The notes under the pieces are model-generated. The model ran no database searches and had not been told where the DNA came from. It saw only the letters and a program-made list of their open reading frames with translations. Positions 31,943-39,339 of a stretch of DNA of 44,206 bases are shown piece after piece (positions within the stretch are counted from its first letter, which is position 1; each line of letters starts with the position of its first letter). Location of the stretch: NCBI GenBank assembly GCA_030537145.1, contig JAUNON010000019.1, positions 1 through 44,206 on the forward strand. The letters are read 5' to 3'. Both the position numbers and the translations under genes were made by a program. Source of the DNA: Lachnospiraceae bacterium. Lineage in GTDB: Bacteria > Bacillota > Clostridia > Lachnospirales > Lachnospiraceae.

Positions 31943-32389
31943 TTACCCTCCTCGCCCGGCAACAAAAGCATCAAATCCATCATCTTTAGTGCCTTCACTT
32001 CCCTTGGGCTTCGGAAGGCAGTCCACCAAGATCTTCATTGCTGCCGTCAGCTTTTGACTCATCTGCAAATAAAGCTGTGCATCCGGGCTCTGCTTTGTTC
32101 CATACTGGTTCTCCCCGTTTTTGTATTCACTTGTAGTTCCATCACGATTAATGTTTTCACGTAAGTCCTGCATCGTTATCGTCAGGAATGCAACGTCTGA
32201 AATTGTAGCAAGGACAAGATTTTTCTTCTTTCCATCTATATCAGAGAACAGACGTTTTAATCGTCTCACTTCCTTCTTAATCCGTTCTTCTTTTTCTAAA
32301 TATGCAGATATGCTATCATACTCTGCTTCTCGTTTTGCAAGCTCCTCCTCAAAAGCTTTGTCATCTCTTGCAATGGCTATTTTTGACAT
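31943..32389 (-). CDS. terS: Terminase small subunit (P27-like)
   Basis: 148-residue protein with an N-terminal charged coiled-coil region (EAEYDSISAYLEKEERIKKE) and helices LRENINRDGTTSEYKNGENQ and SPDAQLYLQMSQKLTAAMKI, resembling P27-type small terminases. It recognises the packaging site on concatemeric DNA. It lies directly before the large subunit gene and after an HNH nuclease gene, as in cos-type phages of this class. Confidence 0.8.
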   Translation of the reverse strand: MSKIAIARDDKAFEEELAKREAEYDSISAYLEKEERIKKEVRRLKRLFSDIDGKKKNLVLATISDVAFLTITMQDLRENINRDGTTSEYKNGENQYGTKQSPDAQLYLQMSQKLTAAMKILVDCLPKPKGSEGTKDDGFDAFVAGRGG

Positions 32390-32421
32390 GATACCACACC
32401 CCCTTCATGTTATCCTGTGCG

Positions 32422-32913
32422 TTACAACAAGGTGGGCGTGCGGTCTAGATGCAAAAAATGCTCACATCGAACACGGTGGGGGAGTGCAATCACCTCGCCC
32501 TCCGGTGTGAATGTATACTGAACCAGTCCCGGTACCTCACCTTTATTTCTACTGTGCTCCTTATTGTGACATTCGAGACAATCGTATTTCAAATTGCCAA
32601 ATCCTAATGCAATATCCGGATTGTTAATATTCTCTGGAGTCAGCTCAGTCTTATGATGCACGATATAACCCGTTTTTTCGTGACAGACTTCACAAAGGCC
32701 TCCGTCAATAGATTTTCTGTAAGCGATATATGCTGATCTGCATTTCTTCCACTGTTGAGAGTTGTAGAATATTTTTGCGAACTCACGAGCCATATTCAGT
32801 GTCTCCATCAATAATCCCATTCGTTGCCATGTTACAGTATCTTTCGGGTTCTTTGCATACAATGCGTCTTTCCTCTTATTCAGAACCCTTTTCCACATAT
32901 GGATCATTTCCAT
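32422..32913 (-). CDS. HNH endonuclease next to terminase
   Basis: 163-residue protein with a classic HNH region: CEVC (Cys74, Cys77), YIVHHKTELTPENINNPDIA (His86/His87), FGNLKYDCLECHNKEH (Cys112, Cys115, His116, His120). The N-terminal half is basic and helical. HNH proteins beside terminase genes help generate cohesive ends during packaging in HK97-like phages. A terminator lies just upstream (32929-32956). The ribosome site (GTGAG) is weak. Confidence 0.88.
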   Translation of the reverse strand: MEMIHMWKRVLNKRKDALYAKNPKDTVTWQRMGLLMETLNMAREFAKIFYNSQQWKKCRSAYIAYRKSIDGGLCEVCHEKTGYIVHHKTELTPENINNPDIALGFGNLKYDCLECHNKEHSRNKGEVPGLVQYTFTPEGEVIALPHRVRCEHFLHLDRTPTLL

Positions 32914-32928
32914 CTCACTGCAAAAACA

Positions 32929-32956
32929 GAAGGCTCCGTATCTCTACGGAACCTTC
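32929..32956 (-). terminator. Terminator before the packaging operon
   Basis: Stem GAAGGTTCCGTA with TACGGAGCCTTC (one mismatch) and loop GAGA, followed by TGTTTTTGC on the minus strand. It separates the older relic genes (33.0-34.2 kb) from the present packaging genes. Confidence 0.7.
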
Positions 32957-33063
32957 AAAAATACCTGGAGTTAAATTAATGTGCAGTCTTTGTACCTCGT
33001 ACCGGCTCCTGCTGCCGTGTGAGAGGAATATACGAAATTAATACACATATCTGGAAATCCCCT

Positions 33064-33186
33064 TTATGGAAATTCCATGATCTTTGCACGAGCTTCCGGA
33101 TATTCATAAACCTTATCCATATCCCTGCGCTCATGGATGTTTTTGTCATTGAAACGCTTCAATCCCTTTACTTTCACCCTTCTCAT
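33064..33186 (-). CDS. Short phage protein remnant or small gene
   Basis: 40-residue frame MRRVKVKGLKRFNDKNIHER, then RDMDKVYEYPEARAKIMEFP. The KVKGLKRFND pattern resembles small conserved phage proteins of the capsid neighbourhood. The ribosome site is poor for this ATG. A different frame starting at an ATG upstream has a better site but ends after 21 codons, so a frameshift may separate start and body. Treat as a probable decayed gene. Confidence 0.4.
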   Translation of the reverse strand: MRRVKVKGLKRFNDKNIHERRDMDKVYEYPEARAKIMEFP

Positions 33187-33314
33187 CTCCCTTCACAATA
33201 ATTTTGAACATAATAAAACCACCTGTCATAATTCAACCGGTGGCATTACATAAACAATATTTCCTGCATCAAATTCATCCAGGCTTTTTATTATATCACT
33301 CCTTAAGCGGTGGG

Positions 33315-33542
33315 TTAATACATTTCTTCTGTTTCTATTCCATCTGGAAAACGCACCCGTGATAAATGAGAACTTGTATCGCAGTATTTACAATGAAACT
33401 GCGCAAATCCCACTCTGTCATCCTTCGGTGAAAAAAAACTGTGCTGCAATCCCTCTTTACCGCATTTCGGACATTTTACCGTTTCACCTTTATATACTTT
33501 TTCCAGCAGTAAAGCATACGCAACCGGATCACTTTCCATCAT
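33315..33542 (-). CDS. Zinc-ribbon protein
   Basis: 75-residue protein (MMESDPVAYALLLEKVYKGE) with a four-cysteine ribbon: KCPKCGKEG and FHCKYCDTSSH. The start at 33542 overlaps the end of the upstream gene and has GGAGG 10 bases before it. A longer frame to 33620 has no ribosome site. The function is unknown. It belongs to the older relic block. Confidence 0.6.
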   Translation of the reverse strand: MMESDPVAYALLLEKVYKGETVKCPKCGKEGLQHSFFSPKDDRVGFAQFHCKYCDTSSHLSRVRFPDGIETEEMY

Positions 33543-34065
33543 AGTCAGTTTGCCTCCTATATTCATCCCACCAATAACTTTCTGAAAAACGTGGCCCCTG
33601 CTCATAATATACTGCTTCACTGTTATTTCTAGCAGGTCCGAATAATTTTATCTGCTCCAAATGAATTCTCTCATGTCCAAGCGTCTTTACCAGCTCTTCT
33701 CTCGATGCAAACGCATCTGGATACAACTGTACTTCTTTTCCATTCAGATTTGTCCATCCAAGGAAGCCTCCGCCTATTAAATTTGGATCTCTGACAATCT
33801 TGATTTTTGCTTCTCCATAATCGATGCCCATATCCGAAAGGACCTTGTTGATATGGCTCTTCTGCATTAGCTCCTGTAAGACCTCAAACGCTGTATTTTG
33901 ATTATTCTTTCTTCTGAATGACGATTTTATAGCGTTCCACTTCTCAGGTTTATTATACTTCATATCCTGAAAATCGTCCAGCTTTTCAGGGATTTCATCG
34001 CCGAGCACTTTACGGTATTGTCGGTGCTGTACCTGATCTGATGAATGGTTCCTAATTATGTGCAC
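33529..34065 (-). CDS. HExxH protein resembling the C-terminus of a minor head protein
   Basis: 178-residue protein. The N-terminal part (HRQYRKVLGDEIPEKLDDFQ-DMKY, KPEKWNAIK) is the pattern seen near the end of phage head-morphogenesis (SPP1 gp7-like) proteins. The C-terminal half has a zinc-peptidase-like motif, TLGHERIHLEQIKLFG (HERIH), and SESYWWDEYRRQTDY. A GTG start at 34065 lies within a truncated TerS frame. It appears to be the 3' part of a larger ancestral gene, now free-standing after a deletion. The metal site is inferred from the motif only. Confidence 0.6.
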   Translation of the reverse strand: MHIIRNHSSDQVQHRQYRKVLGDEIPEKLDDFQDMKYNKPEKWNAIKSSFRRKNNQNTAFEVLQELMQKSHINKVLSDMGIDYGEAKIKIVRDPNLIGGGFLGWTNLNGKEVQLYPDAFASREELVKTLGHERIHLEQIKLFGPARNNSEAVYYEQGPRFSESYWWDEYRRQTDYDGK

Positions 34066-34186
34066 ACTTCCACCTTCGAACAGTGCCCTCCAGCAGTTTC
34101 AATTTGCTTGCAATATCAATCAATTTCTGTCCCTGCAGATAAAGTTCCTTTGCCTGTTTAATTCTCGGATCCGGTGCCCTTGCCAA
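34052..34186 (-). pseudogene. N-terminal fragment of a different terminase small subunit
   Basis: TTG start (34186) after GAGAGGTGGTGAGG gives 44 residues: LARAPDPRIKQAKELYLQGQ, then KLIDIASKLKLLEGTVRRWK and stop. This is the helix-turn-helix N-terminus of a common terminase small subunit type, unlike the intact TerS at 31943-32389. It breaks off right after TVRRWK and joins the HExxH gene. This is the 5' end of an older packaging module. Confidence 0.75.
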
Positions 34187-34248
34187 GCCTCACCACCTCT
34201 CATTCATTTCGTTTTGTATAGTGCCCCTGCTTATTCTCTTTCTTACAG

Positions 34249-34353
34249 AAAAACACCCCGCAATTTGTTAAAATCTTACGAGGTGTTTTAAAAAGTGTGT
34301 TTGGTCCCTCTTTCACGAGGGAAATCAGCAACAGGGTCATGACACCCTGCTGC
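34249..34353. other. Hairpin cluster in the 220-base gap before the packaging relic
   Basis: The gap 34187-34408 holds no gene. It contains three inverted repeats: AAAACACC/GGTGTTTT (34250-34289, T-run on the minus strand, so a likely terminator), TCCCTC/GAGGGA (34305-34322) and GCAACAGGGT/ACCCTGCTGC (34328-34353). The position just upstream of a terS remnant is where a packaging site would lie, but that is speculation. Confidence 0.5.
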
Positions 34354-34408
34354 CGTAAGTAATGGGAGGAAATTTTGTTGTCATCCAAAATTACCTGATA
34401 CCATATTA

Positions 34409-34852
34409 TCACAGAATCACGTTCAATTTGTGCTCCAGTTTTAATTCATCTAAGATTTTGTAGAATAATTTTCTTGTCCCATAAAAATCTGCTCTGCACA
34501 TGGGTATTTTTCCCAGCTCTTCGTCATATTCAACAAATTCATAAGGAAGCCCTTCGGTAACACTTCTGAGAATGTATCTCCATATTTCAGAGTTGGCTCT
34601 AACTGCTGCCTCCTCAATCATGCGAATGTCTTTCGAGTATGTAATATTGTCAATCGCCTGCTGCTCTACGGGGCTTTTAGTTGATAACCTCCCTTTCGGC
34701 ATTCCATCTTGAACACTGGCATTCATCCCGTACTGTATTTTTTCTTTCTTCTCATCATACTGCAGGCAGAAAGCTTTTAGCTCCTTATACCTGTTTTTTG
34801 ATATCCCGTAATCGTCCCATGTCATGTCTCGAAGTCTTTTTTGTTTCTTCAT
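34409..34852 (-). CDS. Conserved phage protein upstream of the packaging region
   Basis: 147-residue protein (MTWDDYGISKNRYKELKAFC, ERQAI-like VEQQAIDNITYSKDIRMIEE, ILRSVTEGLPYEFVEYDEEL, PMCRADFYGTRKLFYKILDE). I recognise this as a protein commonly found before terminase genes in Lachnospiraceae-type phages, without a known function. A late-transcription role (ArpU-like) is possible from position only. It is ATGA-coupled to a 22-residue gene upstream. Confidence 0.7.
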   Translation of the reverse strand: MKKQKRLRDMTWDDYGISKNRYKELKAFCLQYDEKKEKIQYGMNASVQDGMPKGRLSTKSPVEQQAIDNITYSKDIRMIEEAAVRANSEIWRYILRSVTEGLPYEFVEYDEELGKIPMCRADFYGTRKLFYKILDELKLEHKLNVIL

Positions 34853-34917
34853 CTGTATGCACTCCCCTCTAAATTACAGGCCGGTTTCGTGCACTTTCTT
34901 AGTATACTCTTGTCCAT
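34849..34917 (-). CDS. 22-residue coupled peptide
   Basis: MDKSILRKCTKPACNLEGSA-YR, with a good ribosome site (AAAGGGAGGG, 7 bases) and an ATGA overlap with the next gene. It may be a leader for coupling or a trimmed version of a longer protein. The good ribosome site and coupling are the only evidence for it. Confidence 0.45.
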   Translation of the reverse strand: MDKSILRKCTKPACNLEGSAYR

Positions 34918-34932
34918 TGGCAATCCCTCCCT

Positions 34933-35166
34933 TTACAGTATGCTACCTCCCCAACGGTACATTTTACCATTCTTTTTATCATCTGATACTTCTGGCGGGT
35001 TAAGCCTCTTTGCAAATTCCCAATGACTGAAGAACTCCCTGCTGCCATCGCGTTCCAATAGTAATCCCGCAGGATACTTCCCGGCTACTACAAACCGGCG
35101 CTTAACAACCCCGGTGATATTGGTCCCTTTGTAGCCTTCTTCCTTCTGAAGAAAATACAATTCCAC
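34933..35166 (-). CDS. Small phage protein, unknown function
   Basis: 77-residue protein from a GTG start (MELYFLQKEEGYKGTNITGV), beta-rich, with VVKRRFVVAGKYPAGLLLER and a C-terminal DDKKNGKMYRWGG. It is transcribed with the small genes on either side. No family was recognised. The ribosome site is weak (GGAGACATT). Confidence 0.5.
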   Translation of the reverse strand: MELYFLQKEEGYKGTNITGVVKRRFVVAGKYPAGLLLERDGSREFFSHWEFAKRLNPPEVSDDKKNGKMYRWGGSIL

Positions 35167-35185
35167 AATGTCTCCAATATGTGTA

Positions 35186-35302
35186 TTACCAAAAGAACAT
35201 TTCCCTGGAATCTGAATTTCCGCATACTACCATCCCATTAGTTGAAGCAATCTTGTGATAGTTCATCTCAATCTCCTGCAATATCTTCTCTAATACTTGC
35301 AT
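35186..35302 (-). CDS. 38-residue phage protein
   Basis: MQVLEKILQEIEMNYHKIAS, then TNGMVVCGNSDSREMFFW. GGAGGAGGTAGCC gives a clear ribosome site. The MQVLEKILQEIE start is common in small Clostridia phage proteins of longer length, so this may be a shortened form. It overlaps the end of the upstream gene by 13 bases. Confidence 0.5.
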   Translation of the reverse strand: MQVLEKILQEIEMNYHKIASTNGMVVCGNSDSREMFFW

Positions 35303-35526
35303 TGGCTACCTCCTCCTTCTACAATCTCCACAGCCCTATTTCCGGCCTCATCATCCAGAATGCAACCTTCAGATTTTAACTGCTCCACCACAGCATCTAC
35401 ATCATAGGCCGTTGGCTGTAAATCAACCAGCTCACAAAACTGATTTGCCTTATCTGCCGAATAATTATTAATAATAGCCATACCGGCGATTTGCCTTTTA
35501 AATTCATCTGCATCAATCAGCCTCAC
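35290..35526 (-). CDS. Small conserved phage protein (MRLIDAD type)
   Basis: 78-residue protein MRLIDADEFKRQIAGMAIIN followed by QPTAYDVDAVVEQLKSEG, a pattern seen in many Firmicutes phages without known function. It overlaps the end of the C5-methyltransferase gene by 14 bases, so it is co-translated. Confidence 0.65.
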   Translation of the reverse strand: MRLIDADEFKRQIAGMAIINNYSADKANQFCELVDLQPTAYDVDAVVEQLKSEGCILDDEAGNRAVEIVEGGGSQCKY

Positions 35527-36943
35527 GTTTCACCTCCACCCTTTCAAACTCAATCACCCATACCCAGGGATTTGCGTCCCAGCCGTATTTGTCCAGGTCT
35601 TTCTTTGGGATGGTGGAATCCCAAATTTGCTTATAATGTTCTTTTGCGTTATGTATATTGGTATACTCATTATCAGGAGAATGAATGAAACCTCTGTTGT
35701 CTATTGCCCCCTCACATTTCGCCTGCTCCTCATCCACGCCTGCTGCCATGAGCTGTTTCCAGTCCACCACCAAGACGGATACCTGTCCGAAGTGTCCCGG
35801 GCTTGTCGTTATAGTATGAATTGGTTCTGCAAGGCTCTGGCCGGTGCCCGTCTTGTAGAACTTCTCCAGGAAAGCAATTACCAGGCCGTAGCGGTTACTG
35901 GTGTCGATTGTCTGGAGTGGTTCTGCCACCTGCTGCCCTCGCACTCCATTCTCAGTGGTTTCGGAATGGTACTGGATCAGATACGGCGCAATCAAACAAT
36001 GTTCATTCTTGGTCACTATTGTTGACAGCGGTTCTTTTAGACCCCTGTTTCTGTCTGCAGTAAAGCCAGTCTGCCCGATCTGCATGATATACGGCGTAAT
36101 CAGCGCCGCATCATTTTTTGATGTCACTGTCTTCAATGGTTCATGTATTGTATGTCCCCGGAACTGATCATATTTGTGAGTCACTTTTATTACAAATGGT
36201 TCTGGATTGTTAAAAACAAACTTATCCAGTCCACGTGCTGTTCTTCGCAGTGTATTCTCTGCCAGCGGTTTCTTCCTGCCAAAAATGGATTTTCCAAAAT
36301 CAGAGAAATCCAGCACCGATGATACCGGCGCCCATTTCTTTTTGCCATCAGTCCCGGTCTTGTTGTGGGTTGGCTCCGGCCAGACAATGGGTTTTCCGTC
36401 TCTCCGGAATATCGCATACCAGCGCTTTCTGGTTGTCGGTGCGCCGTAATCGGCCGCCACCAGTTCCCGGGAGTCAGAATCGTACCCCAGCGATTTCATA
36501 GAACCTATAAATTTCTGATACTCCTCGCCCTTCCGCTCCGGGATTGGCCGTCCGTTCTCATCCAATGGCCCCCACTGCTGGATCTCCTCCACATTCTCCA
36601 TGATGATCACGTCTGGCATGATCTTCTTTGTATGTTTGTACACCGCCCATGGAAGAATACGCAGCCCCTGTTTTCTCGGCTGACCTCCCTTTGCTTTGCT
36701 GTGGCTGGTGCAGTCCGGGCTGGCCCACATCAGGGCTACATGCCGGCCGGCGACATACTTTTCCAGATCAACCTTAAAAATATCCTCTGTTAAATGCAGA
36801 GTCTTTGGATGATTTGTCTGGTGCATCCGGATAGCTTGGGGATCATGGTTGATTGCTATATCTACCGGGCGCCCCAGCGCCATCTCTATCCCTACGCTTG
36901 CCCCGCCGCCACCGGCGAAGCAGTCTATTATTAATCCATTCAT
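35513..36943 (-). CDS. C5-cytosine DNA methyltransferase
   Basis: 476-residue enzyme that transfers methyl from S-adenosylmethionine to C5 of cytosine. Motif I is LIIDCFAGGGGASVG (4-18). The catalytic loop ASPDCTSHSKAKGG has Cys78 and an Asp inserted before Cys, as in a known phage subgroup. Motif VI is IMENVEE (114-120). The target-recognition part holds several repeats of the form EPL.TI.T....LI (about 270-400). No restriction partner is nearby, so protection against host restriction is likely. GGAGGTGATGCC precedes the start, and ATGA overlaps the upstream gene. Confidence 0.93.
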   Translation of the reverse strand: MNGLIIDCFAGGGGASVGIEMALGRPVDIAINHDPQAIRMHQTNHPKTLHLTEDIFKVDLEKYVAGRHVALMWASPDCTSHSKAKGGQPRKQGLRILPWAVYKHTKKIMPDVIIMENVEEIQQWGPLDENGRPIPERKGEEYQKFIGSMKSLGYDSDSRELVAADYGAPTTRKRWYAIFRRDGKPIVWPEPTHNKTGTDGKKKWAPVSSVLDFSDFGKSIFGRKKPLAENTLRRTARGLDKFVFNNPEPFVIKVTHKYDQFRGHTIHEPLKTVTSKNDAALITPYIMQIGQTGFTADRNRGLKEPLSTIVTKNEHCLIAPYLIQYHSETTENGVRGQQVAEPLQTIDTSNRYGLVIAFLEKFYKTGTGQSLAEPIHTITTSPGHFGQVSVLVVDWKQLMAAGVDEEQAKCEGAIDNRGFIHSPDNEYTNIHNAKEHYKQIWDSTIPKKDLDKYGWDANPWVWVIEFERVEVKREAD

Positions 36944-37143
36944 GGCATCACCTCCGGGAAATCGTTAAAGCTCATCTGTCCCTCTATTTCCAGCAATCCC
37001 TGTTTTTCCAGTTCCTCTTTCAAAAATTTTCCGCATTCTACGCTACAGCCTTTGCTGCAAAATCGCTTGATGAAGTCATCTGTTAGATGGTATTTTTCTA
37101 CTACATCCGAATGTAATATCGGACATATCCCTTTTTCAAACAT
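36940..37143 (-). CDS. Small Cys-containing protein between methyltransferases
   Basis: 67-residue protein MFEKGICPILHSDVVEKYHL, with FCSKGCSVECGKFLKEELEK (three Cys in CxxxCxxxC) that may bind metal. The ribosome site is poor. It is ATGA-coupled to the C5-MTase. The function is not recognised. Confidence 0.55.
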   Translation of the reverse strand: MFEKGICPILHSDVVEKYHLTDDFIKRFCSKGCSVECGKFLKEELEKQGLLEIEGQMSFNDFPEVMP

Positions 37144-37200
37144 TTCTTTTTCAGGAGCCGATGCGCATCTTCCGGAAGCTCCGTCTCCTTTCTCGTTATT

Positions 37201-38001
37201 TTAGAAATTTAATTTCATCTGTTGTCCTTCCGGTCTGAAATTCATCCAGAGGACCTCTCTTTTTCTGCTGGCAGTCTGCGAATAACAGATTGTCTCTTCC
37301 CTATGCCATCCCTGTAGCCGGTCATTATACAAGTCGCTGTCGTATCCGCTTATCAGTACCGGCCCTTTATGCGCCAGCAGTGCATCCAGTAATTCATTGT
37401 GTGCCGCATCGTCCATCTCGCACCGGTATTGTTTTCCATGCCTGCTAGAGAGCATATACGGCGGATCCGCATAAATGAGGACGTTTTTATAGTTAAAACG
37501 TTCGATCACTTCCACTGCCGGCCGGCACTCAATCTGTACGCCCCGAAAACGCTCAGCCGTGACTATAATTCTTTCCGGCAGCTCCGTCCAGTCTTTTGCG
37601 GCATATCCCCGTTCCCGTCCTTGTACATCGTTTTTCCATCCAACCTTTTCACCATTTGTCCGAAAGCCATGTCCCATCTGGCAACGAATATAGAAATTTA
37701 CTGCTTTATACAGACTGTTCTTGGGAATCCGGTTAAATGCTTCCTCGTATACCTGGCGGGCATACGGAGTATAATAAATTTCCCGTGCCAACCGCTCTGG
37801 GTCTTTTTTTATCCACTCAAACAAGTTTACTACATTACCATCCAGATCGTTTACTGTTTCGATGTTGGAACGAGTCTTGTTAAAGAGAACAGCGCCGCTG
37901 CCGAAGAACGGTTCCAGATAACTATGGTGTTCAGGAAAAAAATTAATAATCCAGTCCGCTATGGATCATTTGCTTCCAGGATATTTCAATACTGCTTTCA
38001 T
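37201..38001 (-). pseudogene. dam: DNA adenine methylase (Dam/D12), nonsense codon 12
   Basis: The frame from ATG 38001 reads MKAVLKYPGSK, then TGA (37966-37968), then SIADWIINFFPEHHSYLEPF-FGSGAVLF and an otherwise intact D12-class methylase through ADPPYMLSS (catalytic DPPY) to FRPEGQQMKLNF. The family has Trp at the TGA position (YPGSKW), so one TGG-to-TGA change broke it. The next in-frame start (TTG, 37824) lies beyond the FFGSGA cofactor motif, so a restarted product should be inactive. TGA is a normal stop elsewhere in the window, which argues against recoding. Confidence 0.85.
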
Positions 38002-38007
38002 TTCGTG

Positions 38008-38056
38008 TAGAAGCCCGGTATACCCTTGCCCCGGCCGGAGGCTGGCTCCTTTCTCA
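38008..38056. repeat. Intergenic repeat copy 1 before methylase
   Basis: About 48 bases beginning (minus strand) GAGAAAGGAGCCAGCCTCC and ending GGGTATACCGGGCTTCTA. It contains GGAG..CTCC and GGTATACC dyads. It is repeated at 38919-38966 with only a handful of differences, in the same place before the next methylase gene. Confidence 0.75.
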
Positions 38057-38110
38057 GATTTCTAATTTCATCCACTGCCCATCTGGTTCAAAATTCATCC
38101 ACTGGGACTC
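38054..38110 (-). pseudogene. C-terminal scrap of another Dam-type methylase
   Basis: In frame directly after the N6-methylase stop: ESQWMNFEPDGQWMKLEI-stop, matching the end of the Dam-type gene (WMNFRPEGQQMKLNF). It is a remnant of a methylase replaced by recombination near the intergenic repeat. Read-through of the TAG would append it to the N6-methylase, but that is unlikely to be its purpose. Confidence 0.65.
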
Positions 38111-38908
38111 CTATCTTTTTCGTTCCATTCCTATATCAAACAACGTTATTTGTGATTTTTCCTGCTGCAACCTTGTATTGCCTACTTCATATATCTCTTT
38201 ATACTTTTCAAATCCTATAAAACGCCTTCCAGTCCTGTGTGCTGCTATTCCTGTACTACAGGAACCTGCGCAATTATCAAGTACAAGGTCACCTTCATCT
38301 GTGTATGTAAGAATTAAGTTTTCGCATAAGGGAACCGGTTTCTGTGTCGGATGCTTTGTTGCGTTTTCCTTGTTTCCAAACAAAGCGCCGTTCCAATTTG
38401 AAAATTCAATCACATCCGTAGGATACCTTTGTCCAGTCTCCACATACACCCAATCCTTTTTGCGATACTCATTATACTGTTGAGCTGCCCCCCCATTTTT
38501 CCGGATGCGTCCAACATCATTTCTGCGAACCTCTGTCATGATCGGATTGTATGTGGGCTGATGCTTATAGAAAACACATATATTTTCGTGTATCCTCATT
38601 GGCGCTTTCCTGGCATTAAGGAAATTTGTTGGGAGCGTCTTTTTCCAGATGATCTCATACTTGAACAATTTTCTATTGCTCTGTATCAGATCCGTTGTAA
38701 ACGGCTGGGCAGAAAATAATACGATTGCACCGTTGTCTTTGATGATTCGCTCATACTGCTGCCATAATACATCAAACGGAAGAGGAATATCCCATGTGCA
38801 CCTTGTAGTGCCATAAGGTAGATCGCATAGAATCATGTCGATAGATTTATCATCTATTAGCTTCATCCCTTCCAGGCAGTCCGTGTTGTAAAATCCGTCT
38901 TTTATCAT
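38111..38908 (-). CDS. N6-adenine (or N4-cytosine) DNA methyltransferase, DLPY type
   Basis: 265-residue enzyme with catalytic motif IV CDLPYGTT (Asp29-Tyr32) before the cofactor motif I near the C-terminus (DNCAGSCSTGIAAHRTGRRF), the beta-class order. TPQKP-like HPTQKPVPLCENLI also fits this class. No restriction endonuclease is adjacent, so it is probably an orphan anti-restriction methylase. The ribosome site is very close to the ATG and weak. Repeat copy 2 lies upstream. Confidence 0.9.
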   Translation of the reverse strand: MIKDGFYNTDCLEGMKLIDDKSIDMILCDLPYGTTRCTWDIPLPFDVLWQQYERIIKDNGAIVLFSAQPFTTDLIQSNRKLFKYEIIWKKTLPTNFLNARKAPMRIHENICVFYKHQPTYNPIMTEVRRNDVGRIRKNGGAAQQYNEYRKKDWVYVETGQRYPTDVIEFSNWNGALFGNKENATKHPTQKPVPLCENLILTYTDEGDLVLDNCAGSCSTGIAAHRTGRRFIGFEKYKEIYEVGNTRLQQEKSQITLFDIGMERKR

Positions 38909-38918
38909 TCCTTTTATC

Positions 38919-38966
38919 TAAGAGCCCGGTATACCCTTACCCCTGCAGGAGGCTGGTTCCTTTCTT
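38919..38966. repeat. Intergenic repeat copy 2 before methylase
   Basis: Same element as 38008-38056: GAAAGGAACCAGCCTCC, then CAAGG-like GTAAGGGTATACCGGGCTC. The dyads GGTATACC and CCTGCAGG are present. It begins at the stop of the HNH-like gene and ends before the N6-methylase start. Confidence 0.75.
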
Positions 38967-39328
38967 TAATCTTCTAAATAATTTCTTCCGATCAGCTCTA
39001 TAAACTGTCGGCGGGTATGTTTCTCCTCATAAATCCTTTGAGCGTCCCGCTGCACAAGAAGCATATTCTTATGATTGTTATGTACTGCTTCCGCCCCATT
39101 CCTGTGATGATCCATGCAGAGATATACTTTTAATCCCTCTGCCTCCGATATTCCCCGGTTGGGATTTCCATCGTATACATGATGTTCTTCCAAATAGGGA
39201 TGTATTCTGTAATCGTTATGCAATCTCATACATAGATAACAGGTCCCGTCTCTTGTATGCAGAATACTGGCCTTATGCTTCTTTGTTTTTTTCCTGACAG
39301 ATGTCTTTGGAAACATTAGTCCTTTCAT
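38966..39328 (-). CDS. HNH-like zinc protein in the replication block
   Basis: 120-residue basic protein with CYLC (Cys30, Cys33), EEHHVYDGNPNRGISEAEGL (His49/His50) and LCMDHHRNG (Cys71, His74, His75), the layout of HNH/Ref-type phage nucleases. It follows SSB by 11 bases, with GAGGG 8 bases before the ATG. A role in recombination or repair is a family-based guess. Confidence 0.7.
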   Translation of the reverse strand: MKGLMFPKTSVRKKTKKHKASILHTRDGTCYLCMRLHNDYRIHPYLEEHHVYDGNPNRGISEAEGLKVYLCMDHHRNGAEAVHNNHKNMLLVQRDAQRIYEEKHTRRQFIELIGRNYLED

Positions 39329-39339
39329 TTCCGTAGCCC

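Noticed and set aside
33187..33312. Frame SDIIKSLDEFDAGNIVYVMP after AAGGAG in the gap before the small gene
   Set aside because: Protein-like but only about 20 codons with ATA at the expected start position; could be a decayed gene but is too short to call.
37966..37968. TGA in the dam-type gene as evidence that TGA codes for Trp in this phage
   Set aside because: Many clear genes here end in TGA (for example the ClpP-like protease and several ATGA-coupled pairs) and use TGG for Trp, so a nonsense mutation is the simpler reading.
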